Shown in pieces: positions 14,919 to 21,998 of a DNA stretch of 64,000 nt (the first letter of the stretch is position 1; each line of letters starts with the position of its first letter). The stretch lies in assembly GCA_964519835.1 (NCBI GenBank), contig CAZFLD010000002.1, positions 62,001 through 126,000 of the forward strand, in the 5' to 3' direction. The stretch is from CAZFLD01 sp964519835. GTDB lineage: Bacteria; Spirochaetota; Spirochaetia; DSM-27196; CAZFLD01. A program made the translations under genes and the position numbers. The notes beneath the pieces were generated by a model. It searched no databases. It was not told the origin of the DNA and saw nothing but the letters and a program-made list of their open reading frames with translations.

Positions 14919-17387
14919 CTACGAGCTGCCGAACTCCTTCATGGTACGCGCCATCTCTTGGAGCCGCTTTTCAACCAACGAGTTTACCGTTCCGGCCTTG
15001 AACGTGCCTCTCTGGGTTCGCCGGCCGGCTTCCAGGCCGGTTAGGATCTCGAGACCTTCATTTACGGTCTCAACTCCGTAGACGTGAAACATCCCGTTGG
15101 CAATGGCCTGTTCCACTTCTCGGTTCAGGATGACGTTTTCGATGTTTTTTCGGGGAATAATAACACCCTGGCTCCCGGTCAAGCCGACCTGCTTGCAGAT
15201 GGCGTAGAAGCCCTCGATTTTCTCGCTTACGCCACCGACGGCCTGGATGTCACCCATCTGGTTTACAGACCCCGTCACCGCTACATCCTGCCGCAGCGGA
15301 ACCTCGGCGATGGCCGAGAGCAACACGTAGATCTCCGTGGACGAGGCCGAGTCGCCGTCGACTTCGATGTAGGATTGCTCGAAGCAAACGCTGGCCCGGA
15401 TCGAGATTGGGAAGTTCCGGGCGTAGGTGGACTGCAAAAAGCCTTCGAGAATGTATACACCCTTGTCGTGAATCTCTCCCGACAGGCCGCTTTCCCGCTC
15501 AATGTTGATTATACCGTCGTTTCCCGGCGAGACACGGGCCGTTATCACCATCGGTCGCGCAAAGGCGTAGTAGCCACGGTCGAGTACCGCCAAGCCGTTG
15601 ATTCTGCCGACGGCATTGTCGCGAAACGAGATAATCAGCTCTCCGGAGAGGATCTCCTCATCGATCTTCTCCTCGGGCAAGTTGTGCATGTGGCTCCGCT
15701 CGCTTTGTGCGCGGCGCACCGCCTCGTCATCGATGATGTTCTTACCCATTTTGCCTGCCCAGTAGTCGGCCTCGCGAATCAGATCGGCGATAATGCCAAA
15801 CCGTGTCGACAGCTTGCTGCGAAACTCCGACATACGAACGCCCTGACGCACTATCGCGGCTATGCCTCCGTGGTCGAGGGGTTTGAGGCCCTCGTCGCTT
15901 GTGATCAGTCTGGTGAAGCCGATGTACCGGGTAACCGCTTCATCCGTACGTTCCATGGAGGAGTCGAATTCCGCCGGCACCTTAAAGAGCTTCTGGAACT
16001 CTTCGTCGGTGTTGTAGAGAGCGTCGTAGATGTTCTCGCTCCCCATGACAACCACTTTGACGTCGACCTTCACCGGCGCGGGGCTTAATCCGGATGCCTG
16101 CATGTTAAATGGGCCGGGCTGATTGCGGATCTCCACAACCCCGTCCTGCAGCGCGCGCTTGAGGGCGTTCCAGGAGTCCTCGTCGCTCAGAATATCTTCG
16201 GCTCGCAGGATCAGGTAGCCACCGGAAGCTTGGATCAGGGAGCCTGCACGAATGTTGACAAAGCTGGTGTGCGGATCACCGTGGGGATCGAAGGTTTGAT
16301 CCTGCCGACCCACAAGGCGGTGGTAGTCCGGCTGGCGCTCGAAGATCACCGGGACTCCTTGGGTCTCGCCGTGGTCGAGCACCACGTTGACGTCGTAGCG
16401 TTGGCGAGGGGGGTTGCCAAGCTCGTCCTTCGGCGGCGCATCGGGAAGAAACAGTGCACTGCTTTCCACAATATCGGCTGCGGCTCGATCCAGATAAGAC
16501 ACGACGATAGGATCGTCGAACTCTTTTTTGATGCCTTCGATCGCCTCGTCGACCTTCGGCTTGAGTGTCTTGGCGCGAAGATCCGATATACTCTCCTCGA
16601 CTTCGTTCCGCTTCTTGCGCAGATCGCGGTACAAATGCTCCATTTCGTCCAGGTGCTTGTAATACCGCTCGCGCATGCTTTCCCAATGGTCGGGTTCAAG
16701 GCGTCCTTCGGAAACGTGCTTCTGAAGCTCCTGAAAATCCACGGCCTCGCCGTCCACGACCGGTACAATGTCGCTCCGCATATCCTGATTCTCGTCGCCT
16801 TCCAGTTGTACTATCCGGAACCCATCCCGGCGGAGTCGGTTTTCGAATTCGGCGAGTGTTCGACTCTCCTGCCCTTCGGTTTCGACGAGAAGCTTGTCAC
16901 GAGTCTCGCGAAAACTCAGATCCTGGAACAAGGCGCGAACTTCCGAGGCCAGCTCGTCGGTGAGTTTTCTCATACGATCCTTGAACTCCGCCCCCCGGCC
17001 CTTTGGGAAGTAGAGGACCTCGGGCGCATCGGGCCGATTGAAGTTGTGAACAAACGCAATATCGAGAAGTTTACGTTTTTCCGGCATCACGGCTGCGAGC
17101 ATCTTGGTGATGGCCGTGCGCTTGCCGGTGCCGGCCATACCGGTAGCAAATACATTGTAGCCCTTCGCGTGCACTTGAATCGCCATCTCCAGCGCCTTTA
17201 GGGCACGGGGCTGGCCTATAACGTCAAACACCTTGCCCCCGTCGTCTAGAGCCGCGACATCACTCGGTGCAATGTCAAAAGACAGCTGGTCGTGGTTTAT
17301 TACCAGGCTACGAATACGCTCCACGACGGCGGTGTCGCCCGGCGACGGCGACTCCGAGGTGCGGGGAGTCTTAGGATCTTGTGCCAT
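14919..17387 (-). CDS. Lon-family ATP-dependent protease (AAA_32 / LonB-like)
   Basis: An 822-residue protease of the Lon superfamily, in the cytosolic AAA_32-type branch rather than classical LonA. It has Walker A GMAGTGKR (K89), a long inserted helical coiled coil (~130-290), and a C-terminal S16 protease domain with catalytic Ser680 (GDSASSTEI) and Lys723 (GGVSEKIEGF). No membrane helices are seen. The start ATG has TACAAT 6 bp upstream and no Shine-Dalgarno sequence. It diverges from the DUF34 gene across a 66-bp gap in which the two promoters appear to share a -35 element. Confidence 0.9.
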   Translation of the reverse strand: MAQDPKTPRTSESPSPGDTAVVERIRSLVINHDQLSFDIAPSDVAALDDGGKVFDVIGQPRALKALEMAIQVHAKGYNVFATGMAGTGKRTAITKMLAAVMPEKRKLLDIAFVHNFNRPDAPEVLYFPKGRGAEFKDRMRKLTDELASEVRALFQDLSFRETRDKLLVETEGQESRTLAEFENRLRRDGFRIVQLEGDENQDMRSDIVPVVDGEAVDFQELQKHVSEGRLEPDHWESMRERYYKHLDEMEHLYRDLRKKRNEVEESISDLRAKTLKPKVDEAIEGIKKEFDDPIVVSYLDRAAADIVESSALFLPDAPPKDELGNPPRQRYDVNVVLDHGETQGVPVIFERQPDYHRLVGRQDQTFDPHGDPHTSFVNIRAGSLIQASGGYLILRAEDILSDEDSWNALKRALQDGVVEIRNQPGPFNMQASGLSPAPVKVDVKVVVMGSENIYDALYNTDEEFQKLFKVPAEFDSSMERTDEAVTRYIGFTRLITSDEGLKPLDHGGIAAIVRQGVRMSEFRSKLSTRFGIIADLIREADYWAGKMGKNIIDDEAVRRAQSERSHMHNLPEEKIDEEILSGELIISFRDNAVGRINGLAVLDRGYYAFARPMVITARVSPGNDGIINIERESGLSGEIHDKGVYILEGFLQSTYARNFPISIRASVCFEQSYIEVDGDSASSTEIYVLLSAIAEVPLRQDVAVTGSVNQMGDIQAVGGVSEKIEGFYAICKQVGLTGSQGVIIPRKNIENVILNREVEQAIANGMFHVYGVETVNEGLEILTGLEAGRRTQRGTFKAGTVNSLVEKRLQEMARTMKEFGSS

Positions 17388-17393
17388 GTGGAT

Positions 17394-17399
17394 ATTGTA
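17394..17399 (-). promoter_or_regulatory. -10 box of the Lon-family gene
   Basis: TACAAT read leftward, 6 bp before the ATG at 17387. A 17-bp spacer would place the -35 at 17417-17422 (TGTCCA, weak), exactly the reverse complement of the divergent gene's -35 box. Confidence 0.45.
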
Positions 17400-17416
17400 G
17401 TGACTCTGGAGAACGA

Positions 17417-17446
17417 TGGACAGGGAAAAGCGTGGCCGCCTATAAT
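17417..17446 (+). promoter_or_regulatory. Promoter of DUF34-lspA, leaderless type
   Basis: TGGACA (17417-17422), an 18-bp spacer and a perfect TATAAT (17441-17446) are followed by 7 bp and the ATG at 17454. This is the clearest leaderless promoter in the window. Confidence 0.65.
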
Positions 17447-17453
17447 TCCGGAG

Positions 17454-18230
17454 ATGTTGTTACGAAATCTGGACAAAAAACTCCAAGAAACGTTCTATGG
17501 ACCGCCCAACGCGCCGCTACGGACCATTCCGCCCGATGTTGCGCTCAACGGGCTCCAGGTGGGCCGGTGGGACAAAGAGGTCAAACGAGTAGCCTGCGCC
17601 GTGGATGCCGCGGCCGAGACAATTAAACGTGCGATTGCCTGGAAGGCCGACATGCTGTTTGTCCATCACGGCCTATACTGGGGTCACGTCTACCCTCTGG
17701 TGGGGTACGCCCACGAACGATTTCGCCTCCTTTTTGCAAATGACCTATCCCTCTATGCGTTACACTTGCCTTTAGACGTCCATGCAACACTCGGAAACAA
17801 CGCGGGCATGGTTGCGAGATTGCAGTTGCAGGATAAAAGACCCTTCGGCGAGTACAAGGGCAAGCCCATCGGTTTTGCCGGACGTCTTCCCGAGCCGCGT
17901 GCCGTTGATTGGGTGATCGAACGGCTTTTCGGGAGCCGGTCGCAGGTATTGGGTGTGTTAGACTTTGGACCGGAGAGCGTGTCGACGGTTGGAATCGTTT
18001 CCGGTGGCGCTCCACGGGAAGTGGAGGAGGCGATCGCAGCGGGTCTGGATATGTTTATCACCGGCGACGCCTCCCACGAGATCTACCACGCCTGCCTCGA
18101 AGCCGGAGTTAACGTTGTATTTGGTGGCCACTACGCAACCGAGACGTGGGGAGCGCGGGCGGTGGCGGATTACCTGTCGACGATCGACGGAATAGATGCC
18201 ACCTTTATGGACGTACCAACGGGGCTGTGA
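17454..18230 (+). CDS. DUF34/NIF3-family dinuclear metal protein
   Basis: A 258-residue member of the NIF3-like family, proteins with a two-metal centre whose physiological role is unsettled (sometimes annotated GTP cyclohydrolase 1 type 2). Metal-ligand motifs are visible: FVHHGLYWG in the N-terminal third, and TGDASHEIYH and GGHYATETWG near the C terminus. The frame is open further upstream, but the ATG at 17454 gives the family N terminus (MLLRNLDKKL) and lies 7 bp after TATAAT. lspA follows after 3 bp, so the two are probably one operon. Confidence 0.88.
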   Translation: MLLRNLDKKLQETFYGPPNAPLRTIPPDVALNGLQVGRWDKEVKRVACAVDAAAETIKRAIAWKADMLFVHHGLYWGHVYPLVGYAHERFRLLFANDLSLYALHLPLDVHATLGNNAGMVARLQLQDKRPFGEYKGKPIGFAGRLPEPRAVDWVIERLFGSRSQVLGVLDFGPESVSTVGIVSGGAPREVEEAIAAGLDMFITGDASHEIYHACLEAGVNVVFGGHYATETWGARAVADYLSTIDGIDATFMDVPTGL

Positions 18231-18233
18231 GGC

Positions 18234-18788
18234 TTGGCCCGCAAAGAAAAACCGGCGAGGAACACATTGACTGCGGACCTAAAACGAAAACTCCTACCAT
18301 TTATGCTATCTGCGCTACTTATCGTCGTCGACCAGATTACAAAGGCGCTGATTGTCGCCAACGTGGATTTGCACACGGTGGGCGTTTCGCTGTTCGACGG
18401 GTTTCTACGAATCATCCACACCCGAAACCTCGGGATTGCCTTCTCGATCGGGGTGGGACTGCCTGAGGTGCTGCGAACCATCCTATTTGTCGCACTGCCC
18501 AAAGCCGTTTTGGCGTTTTTGGTCGTCTACTACTTCAAGACCAAGGACCTGACGCGGTTTCAGCACTGGGCCATCGCCGGCATTCTCGGCGGTGGCTTGG
18601 GAAACATCATCGACCGAATCTTCCGACCCGCCGGAGTGGTCGATTTTATCGATGTTCGGTTTTTCGGCATCTTCGGATGGGACCGATGGCCGACCTTTAA
18701 CGTTGCCGATGCATCCGTAGTGGTGTGCGGCATTCTCCTTGTCGTATCAACGCTCTTCCAGCCGAAACCCCAAACGGAGTTACAATGA
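18234..18788 (+). CDS. lspA: Lipoprotein signal peptidase (signal peptidase II)
   Basis: A 184-residue inner membrane aspartyl protease that cleaves signal peptides of diacylglyceryl-modified prolipoproteins. It has four membrane helices and the two catalytic aspartates in GGGLGNIIDRIFR and FNVADASVVV. The N-terminal VVDQITK and RNLGIAFS motifs are typical. The start is a TTG at 18234 next to GAGG, 3 bp after the DUF34 stop; no ATG is better placed. The stop overlaps the next gene by 4 bp (ATGA). In this window it should act with lnt and on the lipoprotein immunophilin. Confidence 0.93.
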   Translation: MARKEKPARNTLTADLKRKLLPFMLSALLIVVDQITKALIVANVDLHTVGVSLFDGFLRIIHTRNLGIAFSIGVGLPEVLRTILFVALPKAVLAFLVVYYFKTKDLTRFQHWAIAGILGGGLGNIIDRIFRPAGVVDFIDVRFFGIFGWDRWPTFNVADASVVVCGILLVVSTLFQPKPQTELQ

Positions 18789-19066
18789 ACAAAAAGACAA
18801 ACACGGTACTGTTTATCCTCGGCGCGACCGTAGTGAATATCGTGATCATGCTCGCGATCTTTATCGGCCTCTTTGTACTGTACGCGCGATTTGTGGCGCC
18901 CACCGTATCGACGACCATTAATCAGCTCATCACATTTGTGATCTTTATCGGCTCGGTTGCGCTGACTTACCTCATCTATCACCGGCTGATCAAGCTACTG
19001 TCGAAGAAAATGGATATGGATAAGCACTTTGATCCGATCTTCCGGTCAAAGAAAAAGCCCGAGTAG
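18785..19066 (+). CDS. Small two-helix membrane protein
   Basis: A 93-residue protein with two predicted membrane helices (~9-33 and ~45-67) and a basic C-terminal tail (LLSKKMDMDKHF...RSKKKPE). No family is recognised. Its ATG overlaps the lspA stop (ATGA), with GGAG 6 bp upstream, so it is translationally coupled to lspA and ends this operon. A GC hairpin follows immediately. Confidence 0.75.
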   Translation: MNKKTNTVLFILGATVVNIVIMLAIFIGLFVLYARFVAPTVSTTINQLITFVIFIGSVALTYLIYHRLIKLLSKKMDMDKHFDPIFRSKKKPE

Positions 19067-19081
19067 CGCGCCTATGGCGCG
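19067..19081. terminator. GC hairpin between convergent genes
   Basis: CGCGCC-TAT-GGCGCG is a perfect 6-bp stem directly after the stop of the small membrane protein and 12 bp before the end of the convergent gene. It lacks a T run, so it may be a bidirectional pause or terminator element. Confidence 0.35.
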
Positions 19082-19093
19082 ACGGGCAGTCGA

Positions 19094-20725
19094 CTAATAG
19101 CCGTCGGACATGGCGCGGTTTTGATCCTTTTTGTATAGCTCGGAGTACACAAAACCGCGGTTTTTGAGCTTGTCCTTGATGTCCTGCGGAAAAGGGGCGT
19201 ATCGCCAGAGCACACCTCGGGCGCCGCGTTCGAGTTTCTGCGTGCCCTCGCTCTCTTTGGTAATCCAGAGAATGTAGTCCTGAATAAACTGCTCGCGGAC
19301 GTCGCCCTTTTTCTTTTCCTCCGTAAACCACTGGTAGTACCAGCCGGTGAGTCCCTCTTCCATCCAGTAGTGCTGCGCCTTCTCCTTCGCCACCTGCCAA
19401 CGCAGGTCACCAAGCGCCGCGACTACGGCCATTCGAACATCCTTTGCGTACATGGGAATCGCGAGACGACCGCGACTCGTAGCCCGGTTGAACCGCTCGA
19501 AAGGCTCCCAACAGACGCCCAACTCGCCGTAACACGGCACCAGCACCACGTTGGGGACTATGCGATTGGTTTGCTGCTTGAATGTTCGCAGGAACACACC
19601 CGGATCGAGATACTCGCAGTCCGCGAGGGTATTTAGCACGTTTTCTCTTGTGCCGATATCCTTGATCGTGCCACGGAAATACTGTTTCATTAGAATGGGG
19701 AAGTGGTTTCCTTGGCGGCCGACACACAGCTTTGCCATTTGCCTAACCGTCTTCATTTCTTCCACCACGCCCTTTGAGTCGACGTCGTCAAACCCCTCGT
19801 CTCCAATCTCAGACTCTTTTTCCTTGAGGGAATCGAGGTTGCTCTTTACCCCATCGAGCTCCCGATAGAACCGTTCCGCCTCTTTGTTCATCGTGCCAAG
19901 GCGGCGAATAATCGTCGTTATCTCGCCAAGGAGGGACCGTTGGCTTTCAGTGTAGGTGTCCGGAAGTCCGCCGAGGTCGTCTCTGATGTCGTGAATGGTC
20001 AAGAGGTCGGCCTTTTCTTTGAGGTTTGCCTCCAACGACACGATCTCGTCCATCTTGTTGCGAATCAGCGTCTCGTGCGCCTCGACTTTCCCCTGGGTCT
20101 TTTGGAGCTGGACTGCAACACGAGCGCCGCTGCTTTTGGCGGCGTTTTTTGTTTCGTCGGTTGCCGAGCCACTTATGTTCCCGCGACCGACCTCCCGGAG
20201 CCAGTCGTCCACGTAGAAAATGGGCTCGTCCGATGTGTTCTCGAAGATGATTCGGGAGATTGTCTTTCGTTGCTCCGCAGAGATCGTCGTCGGAAGCAGC
20301 AAACCAAACCGCAACATCAGTCTCTTTGGCAAGGGAAGCTTGGTGTGGACCTTTGCCGCGATGCTGTTGGCCAGTTCCCAATAGGCAGGAATAAGCCTAC
20401 TGCGATGGAGCGACCTATCCTTTGGGTCTTTTGCGGACAAAAAGTCCGCCAAGAGCTGGTGGACGCGTTTTGCGACATCGCCCTCGCCGCCTAAGACCTT
20501 TTTATAGAAGTCTTTGTCGGCAAAGTACGGTTGTGGAGGCCCCTCGATTCGCTCCGGCCGTCGAAAGGCATCCCGGCTGTCGTCAACATCCTCGAGGTCA
20601 CCCGCCGGAGCCTCGTCAAAAAGATCTTGGAAATCGGGGACCTCTTGGTCGTCGCCGGGCGATTCTATCAAGCCGTCCAGGTCGAGATCATCGTCTGTGG
20701 CTGCTCCGTTGGTTGGGTCACTCAT
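19094..20725 (-). CDS. Unrecognised cytoplasmic coiled-coil protein
   Basis: A 543-residue protein with no signal peptide or membrane helix. Residues 1-60 are very acidic (DDDLDLDGLIESPGDDQE). Residues ~65-180 are mixed helical (LMLRFGLLLPTTISAEQRK). Residues ~190-330 form a long coiled coil (ANLKEKADLL, ELDGVKSNLDSLKEKE). The C-terminal ~200 residues look globular and aromatic-rich (HYWMEEGLTGWYYQWF). I recognise no family or catalytic motif. The frame continues upstream across the tRNA-Ala gene, so the start was set at the ATG at 20725, the first codon of acidic protein-like sequence. It converges with the lspA operon. Confidence 0.75.
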   Translation of the reverse strand: MSDPTNGAATDDDLDLDGLIESPGDDQEVPDFQDLFDEAPAGDLEDVDDSRDAFRRPERIEGPPQPYFADKDFYKKVLGGEGDVAKRVHQLLADFLSAKDPKDRSLHRSRLIPAYWELANSIAAKVHTKLPLPKRLMLRFGLLLPTTISAEQRKTISRIIFENTSDEPIFYVDDWLREVGRGNISGSATDETKNAAKSSGARVAVQLQKTQGKVEAHETLIRNKMDEIVSLEANLKEKADLLTIHDIRDDLGGLPDTYTESQRSLLGEITTIIRRLGTMNKEAERFYRELDGVKSNLDSLKEKESEIGDEGFDDVDSKGVVEEMKTVRQMAKLCVGRQGNHFPILMKQYFRGTIKDIGTRENVLNTLADCEYLDPGVFLRTFKQQTNRIVPNVVLVPCYGELGVCWEPFERFNRATSRGRLAIPMYAKDVRMAVVAALGDLRWQVAKEKAQHYWMEEGLTGWYYQWFTEEKKKGDVREQFIQDYILWITKESEGTQKLERGARGVLWRYAPFPQDIKDKLKNRGFVYSELYKKDQNRAMSDGY

Positions 20726-20797
20726 GATCGTCTGTTCGCGAACGCCGTGGCCGTGTGGCTTGAAGTAGAATCCGGCTATCCGACATGGAAAGGGGTT

Positions 20798-20871
20798 TGG
20801 AGGTGACGGGATTCGAACCCGTGACCCCTTGAATGCCATTCAAGTACTCTAGCCAACTGAGCTACACCCCC
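20798..20871 (-). tRNA. tRNA-Ala (anticodon GGC)
   Basis: A 74-nt cloverleaf without encoded CCA. The acceptor arm is GGGGGTG with CACCTCC (one G-T pair) and discriminator A. The D arm contains AGCTCAGTTGGCTAGAG. The anticodon stem CTTGA/TCAAG encloses loop ATGGCAT, giving anticodon GGC. The T arm contains GGTTCGAATCC. It reads leftward from a good sigma-70 promoter. Confidence 0.96.
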
Positions 20872-20908
20872 ACTTACCAGCAGGCTCAGCAAGATCCTGC
20901 AACACGCC

Positions 20909-20936
20909 ATTATCCGCGAATCTCGGTCCTTGTCAA
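20909..20936 (-). promoter_or_regulatory. Promoter of tRNA-Ala
   Basis: Reading leftward: perfect TTGACA (20931-20936), a 16-bp spacer and GATAAT (20909-20914). The tRNA 5' end lies about 30 nt after the expected start. Confidence 0.7.
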
Positions 20937-20966
20937 CTGAACTGGTTCGAAGATCGTGGGGGAGCG

Positions 20967-20995
20967 TTGCGTGCCGGAGGCGGCTCAAGTATAGT
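20967..20995 (+). promoter_or_regulatory. Promoter of the gene at 21007
   Basis: TTGCGT (20967-20972), a 17-bp spacer and TATAGT (20990-20995), 11 bp before the ATG at 21007. The leader would be only about 4 nt. Confidence 0.55.
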
Positions 20996-21006
20996 AGTGC
21001 GCACCG

Positions 21007-21537
21007 ATGGATCACCGAACCACCACATCGGCGTCCGGCGCGTTTCACCCGCCGGACGATCACGTGTATCGGGCCATGATTATCCGCGCGGAGGGGCACA
21101 AACGAGAACAATCGTTGCTTCTCCAAAGCGAAGCAATAGAGGCGGCCTTTTTGCTCACCTGTCGAAACGTGGTCTCCAGCTATTTCCTAGAGCACTTTTC
21201 GGGCGATCGCGCCGACGAAACCTACTTCAAAGAGTTGTTCGGATGGCGAATTTGGAGATACGACACGGAAGACACACTCACCTATGCGGCCTACCTATCG
21301 CCTGATTGGGAATTTCCGGCAGCCGGTCTGTCAAAGCGGTACTCGGATCTGTCATTTGTCCTTGCGTTTCACGACGTCTGGGAGGAAGATGAGCAGTGGC
21401 GATCCCGCTCTTTTTGCGAAGTATGGCGCGCCGGGTCTCAACAAGACCCCGACAGCACCAAGAAAACCGCCGCATTGGGTGTCTTGGGGTCGGTTTTTGA
21501 TCTCGAGTCCGTTGCGGGGGGACGTACCGATGGATGA
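21007..21537 (+). CDS. Unrecognised 176-residue protein
   Basis: A soluble-looking protein rich in aromatic residues (RIWRYDTEDTLTYAAYL, SFVLAFHDVWEEDEQWRS) with no signal peptide or membrane helix. I see no known domain. It has its own promoter and an almost leaderless start. Its stop overlaps the start of the next, MshEN-like gene by 8 bp, so the pair is likely translated together and may work together. Confidence 0.65.
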   Translation: MDHRTTTSASGAFHPPDDHVYRAMIIRAEGHKREQSLLLQSEAIEAAFLLTCRNVVSSYFLEHFSGDRADETYFKELFGWRIWRYDTEDTLTYAAYLSPDWEFPAAGLSKRYSDLSFVLAFHDVWEEDEQWRSRSFCEVWRAGSQQDPDSTKKTAALGVLGSVFDLESVAGGRTDG

Positions 21538-21718
21538 GAGTGACGAGAAGATAGGCGAAGGTATGGTCTCCGCCGGAGTAATGACCCAAGAACAGGTCGA
21601 CGCGATCTTGAAGCGTCAACGGACCGGCGACGACAGCCTTTTTGGCGTTATTGCCCTTGAACTCGGCTACGTCGAGCAGGACACGCTTATGCAGTATCTG
21701 GAATCAAAGGGGCTCTAG
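21530..21718 (+). CDS. Stand-alone MshEN-like small protein
   Basis: A 62-residue protein whose pattern IGEGMVSAGVMTQEQVDAIL...GVIALELGYVEQDTL resembles the N-terminal domain of GspE/MshE-type secretion ATPases, here as an isolated unit without an ATPase. Some MshEN domains bind cyclic di-GMP; whether this one does is unknown. The ATG at 21530 overlaps the upstream gene. Its TAG stop shares the tetranucleotide CTAG with the stop of the convergent gene. Confidence 0.65.
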   Translation: MDESDEKIGEGMVSAGVMTQEQVDAILKRQRTGDDSLFGVIALELGYVEQDTLMQYLESKGL

Positions 21719-21927
21719 GCCCGTTCAGCGCGGATGTACCCTGTTCGAAGACAGACGTCGAAAAGCTCCTTCGAGATGTATTCGCAGGATTCGCGCATCC
21801 CATGAATGCCGGTGCTGGTGATTCGCAGATGGAACCCGTTGTGATCTTCGCCGAGGACTTCGAGATATGTATCGAGCCCTTCAACACCCTTAACACGAAA
21901 CCGTCCAAGAGTCTCTGTTGCCGTCAC
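21715..21927 (-). CDS. Unrecognised 70-residue protein
   Basis: A small soluble protein (RFRVKGVEGLDTYLEVLGED ... FHLRITST). The start was set at the GTG at 21927, which lies 3 bp after a strong GGGAGGAG; longer frames upstream are unsupported. No domain is recognised. It has its own promoter and ends tail-to-tail with the MshEN-like gene. Confidence 0.6.
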   Translation of the reverse strand: MTATETLGRFRVKGVEGLDTYLEVLGEDHNGFHLRITSTGIHGMRESCEYISKELFDVCLRTGYIRAERA

Positions 21928-21952
21928 GTTCTCCTCCCGTCTTATCATCTTT

Positions 21953-21981
21953 ATGATCGGCCGAGCCGGTGCGCGTCTCAA
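21953..21981 (-). promoter_or_regulatory. Promoter of the small gene at 21927
   Basis: Reading leftward: TTGAGA (21976-21981), a 17-bp spacer and GATCAT (21953-21958), giving a ~25-nt leader with a strong Shine-Dalgarno sequence. Confidence 0.5.
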
Positions 21982-21998
21982 GCTAAAGCGTTCCACCC

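Noticed and set aside
15084..16088. Long open frame opposite the Lon-family gene
   Set aside because: Antisense shadow of a conserved protease; no promoter, ribosome binding site or domain.
16230..17201. Second long open frame opposite the Lon-family gene
   Set aside because: Antisense shadow caused by high GC and codon bias; no recognisable product.
20726..20839. In-frame upstream extension of the 543-residue gene to 20839
   Set aside because: It runs across the tRNA-Ala gene and encodes sequence typical of a translated T-arm; the acidic N terminus at 20725 is the natural start.
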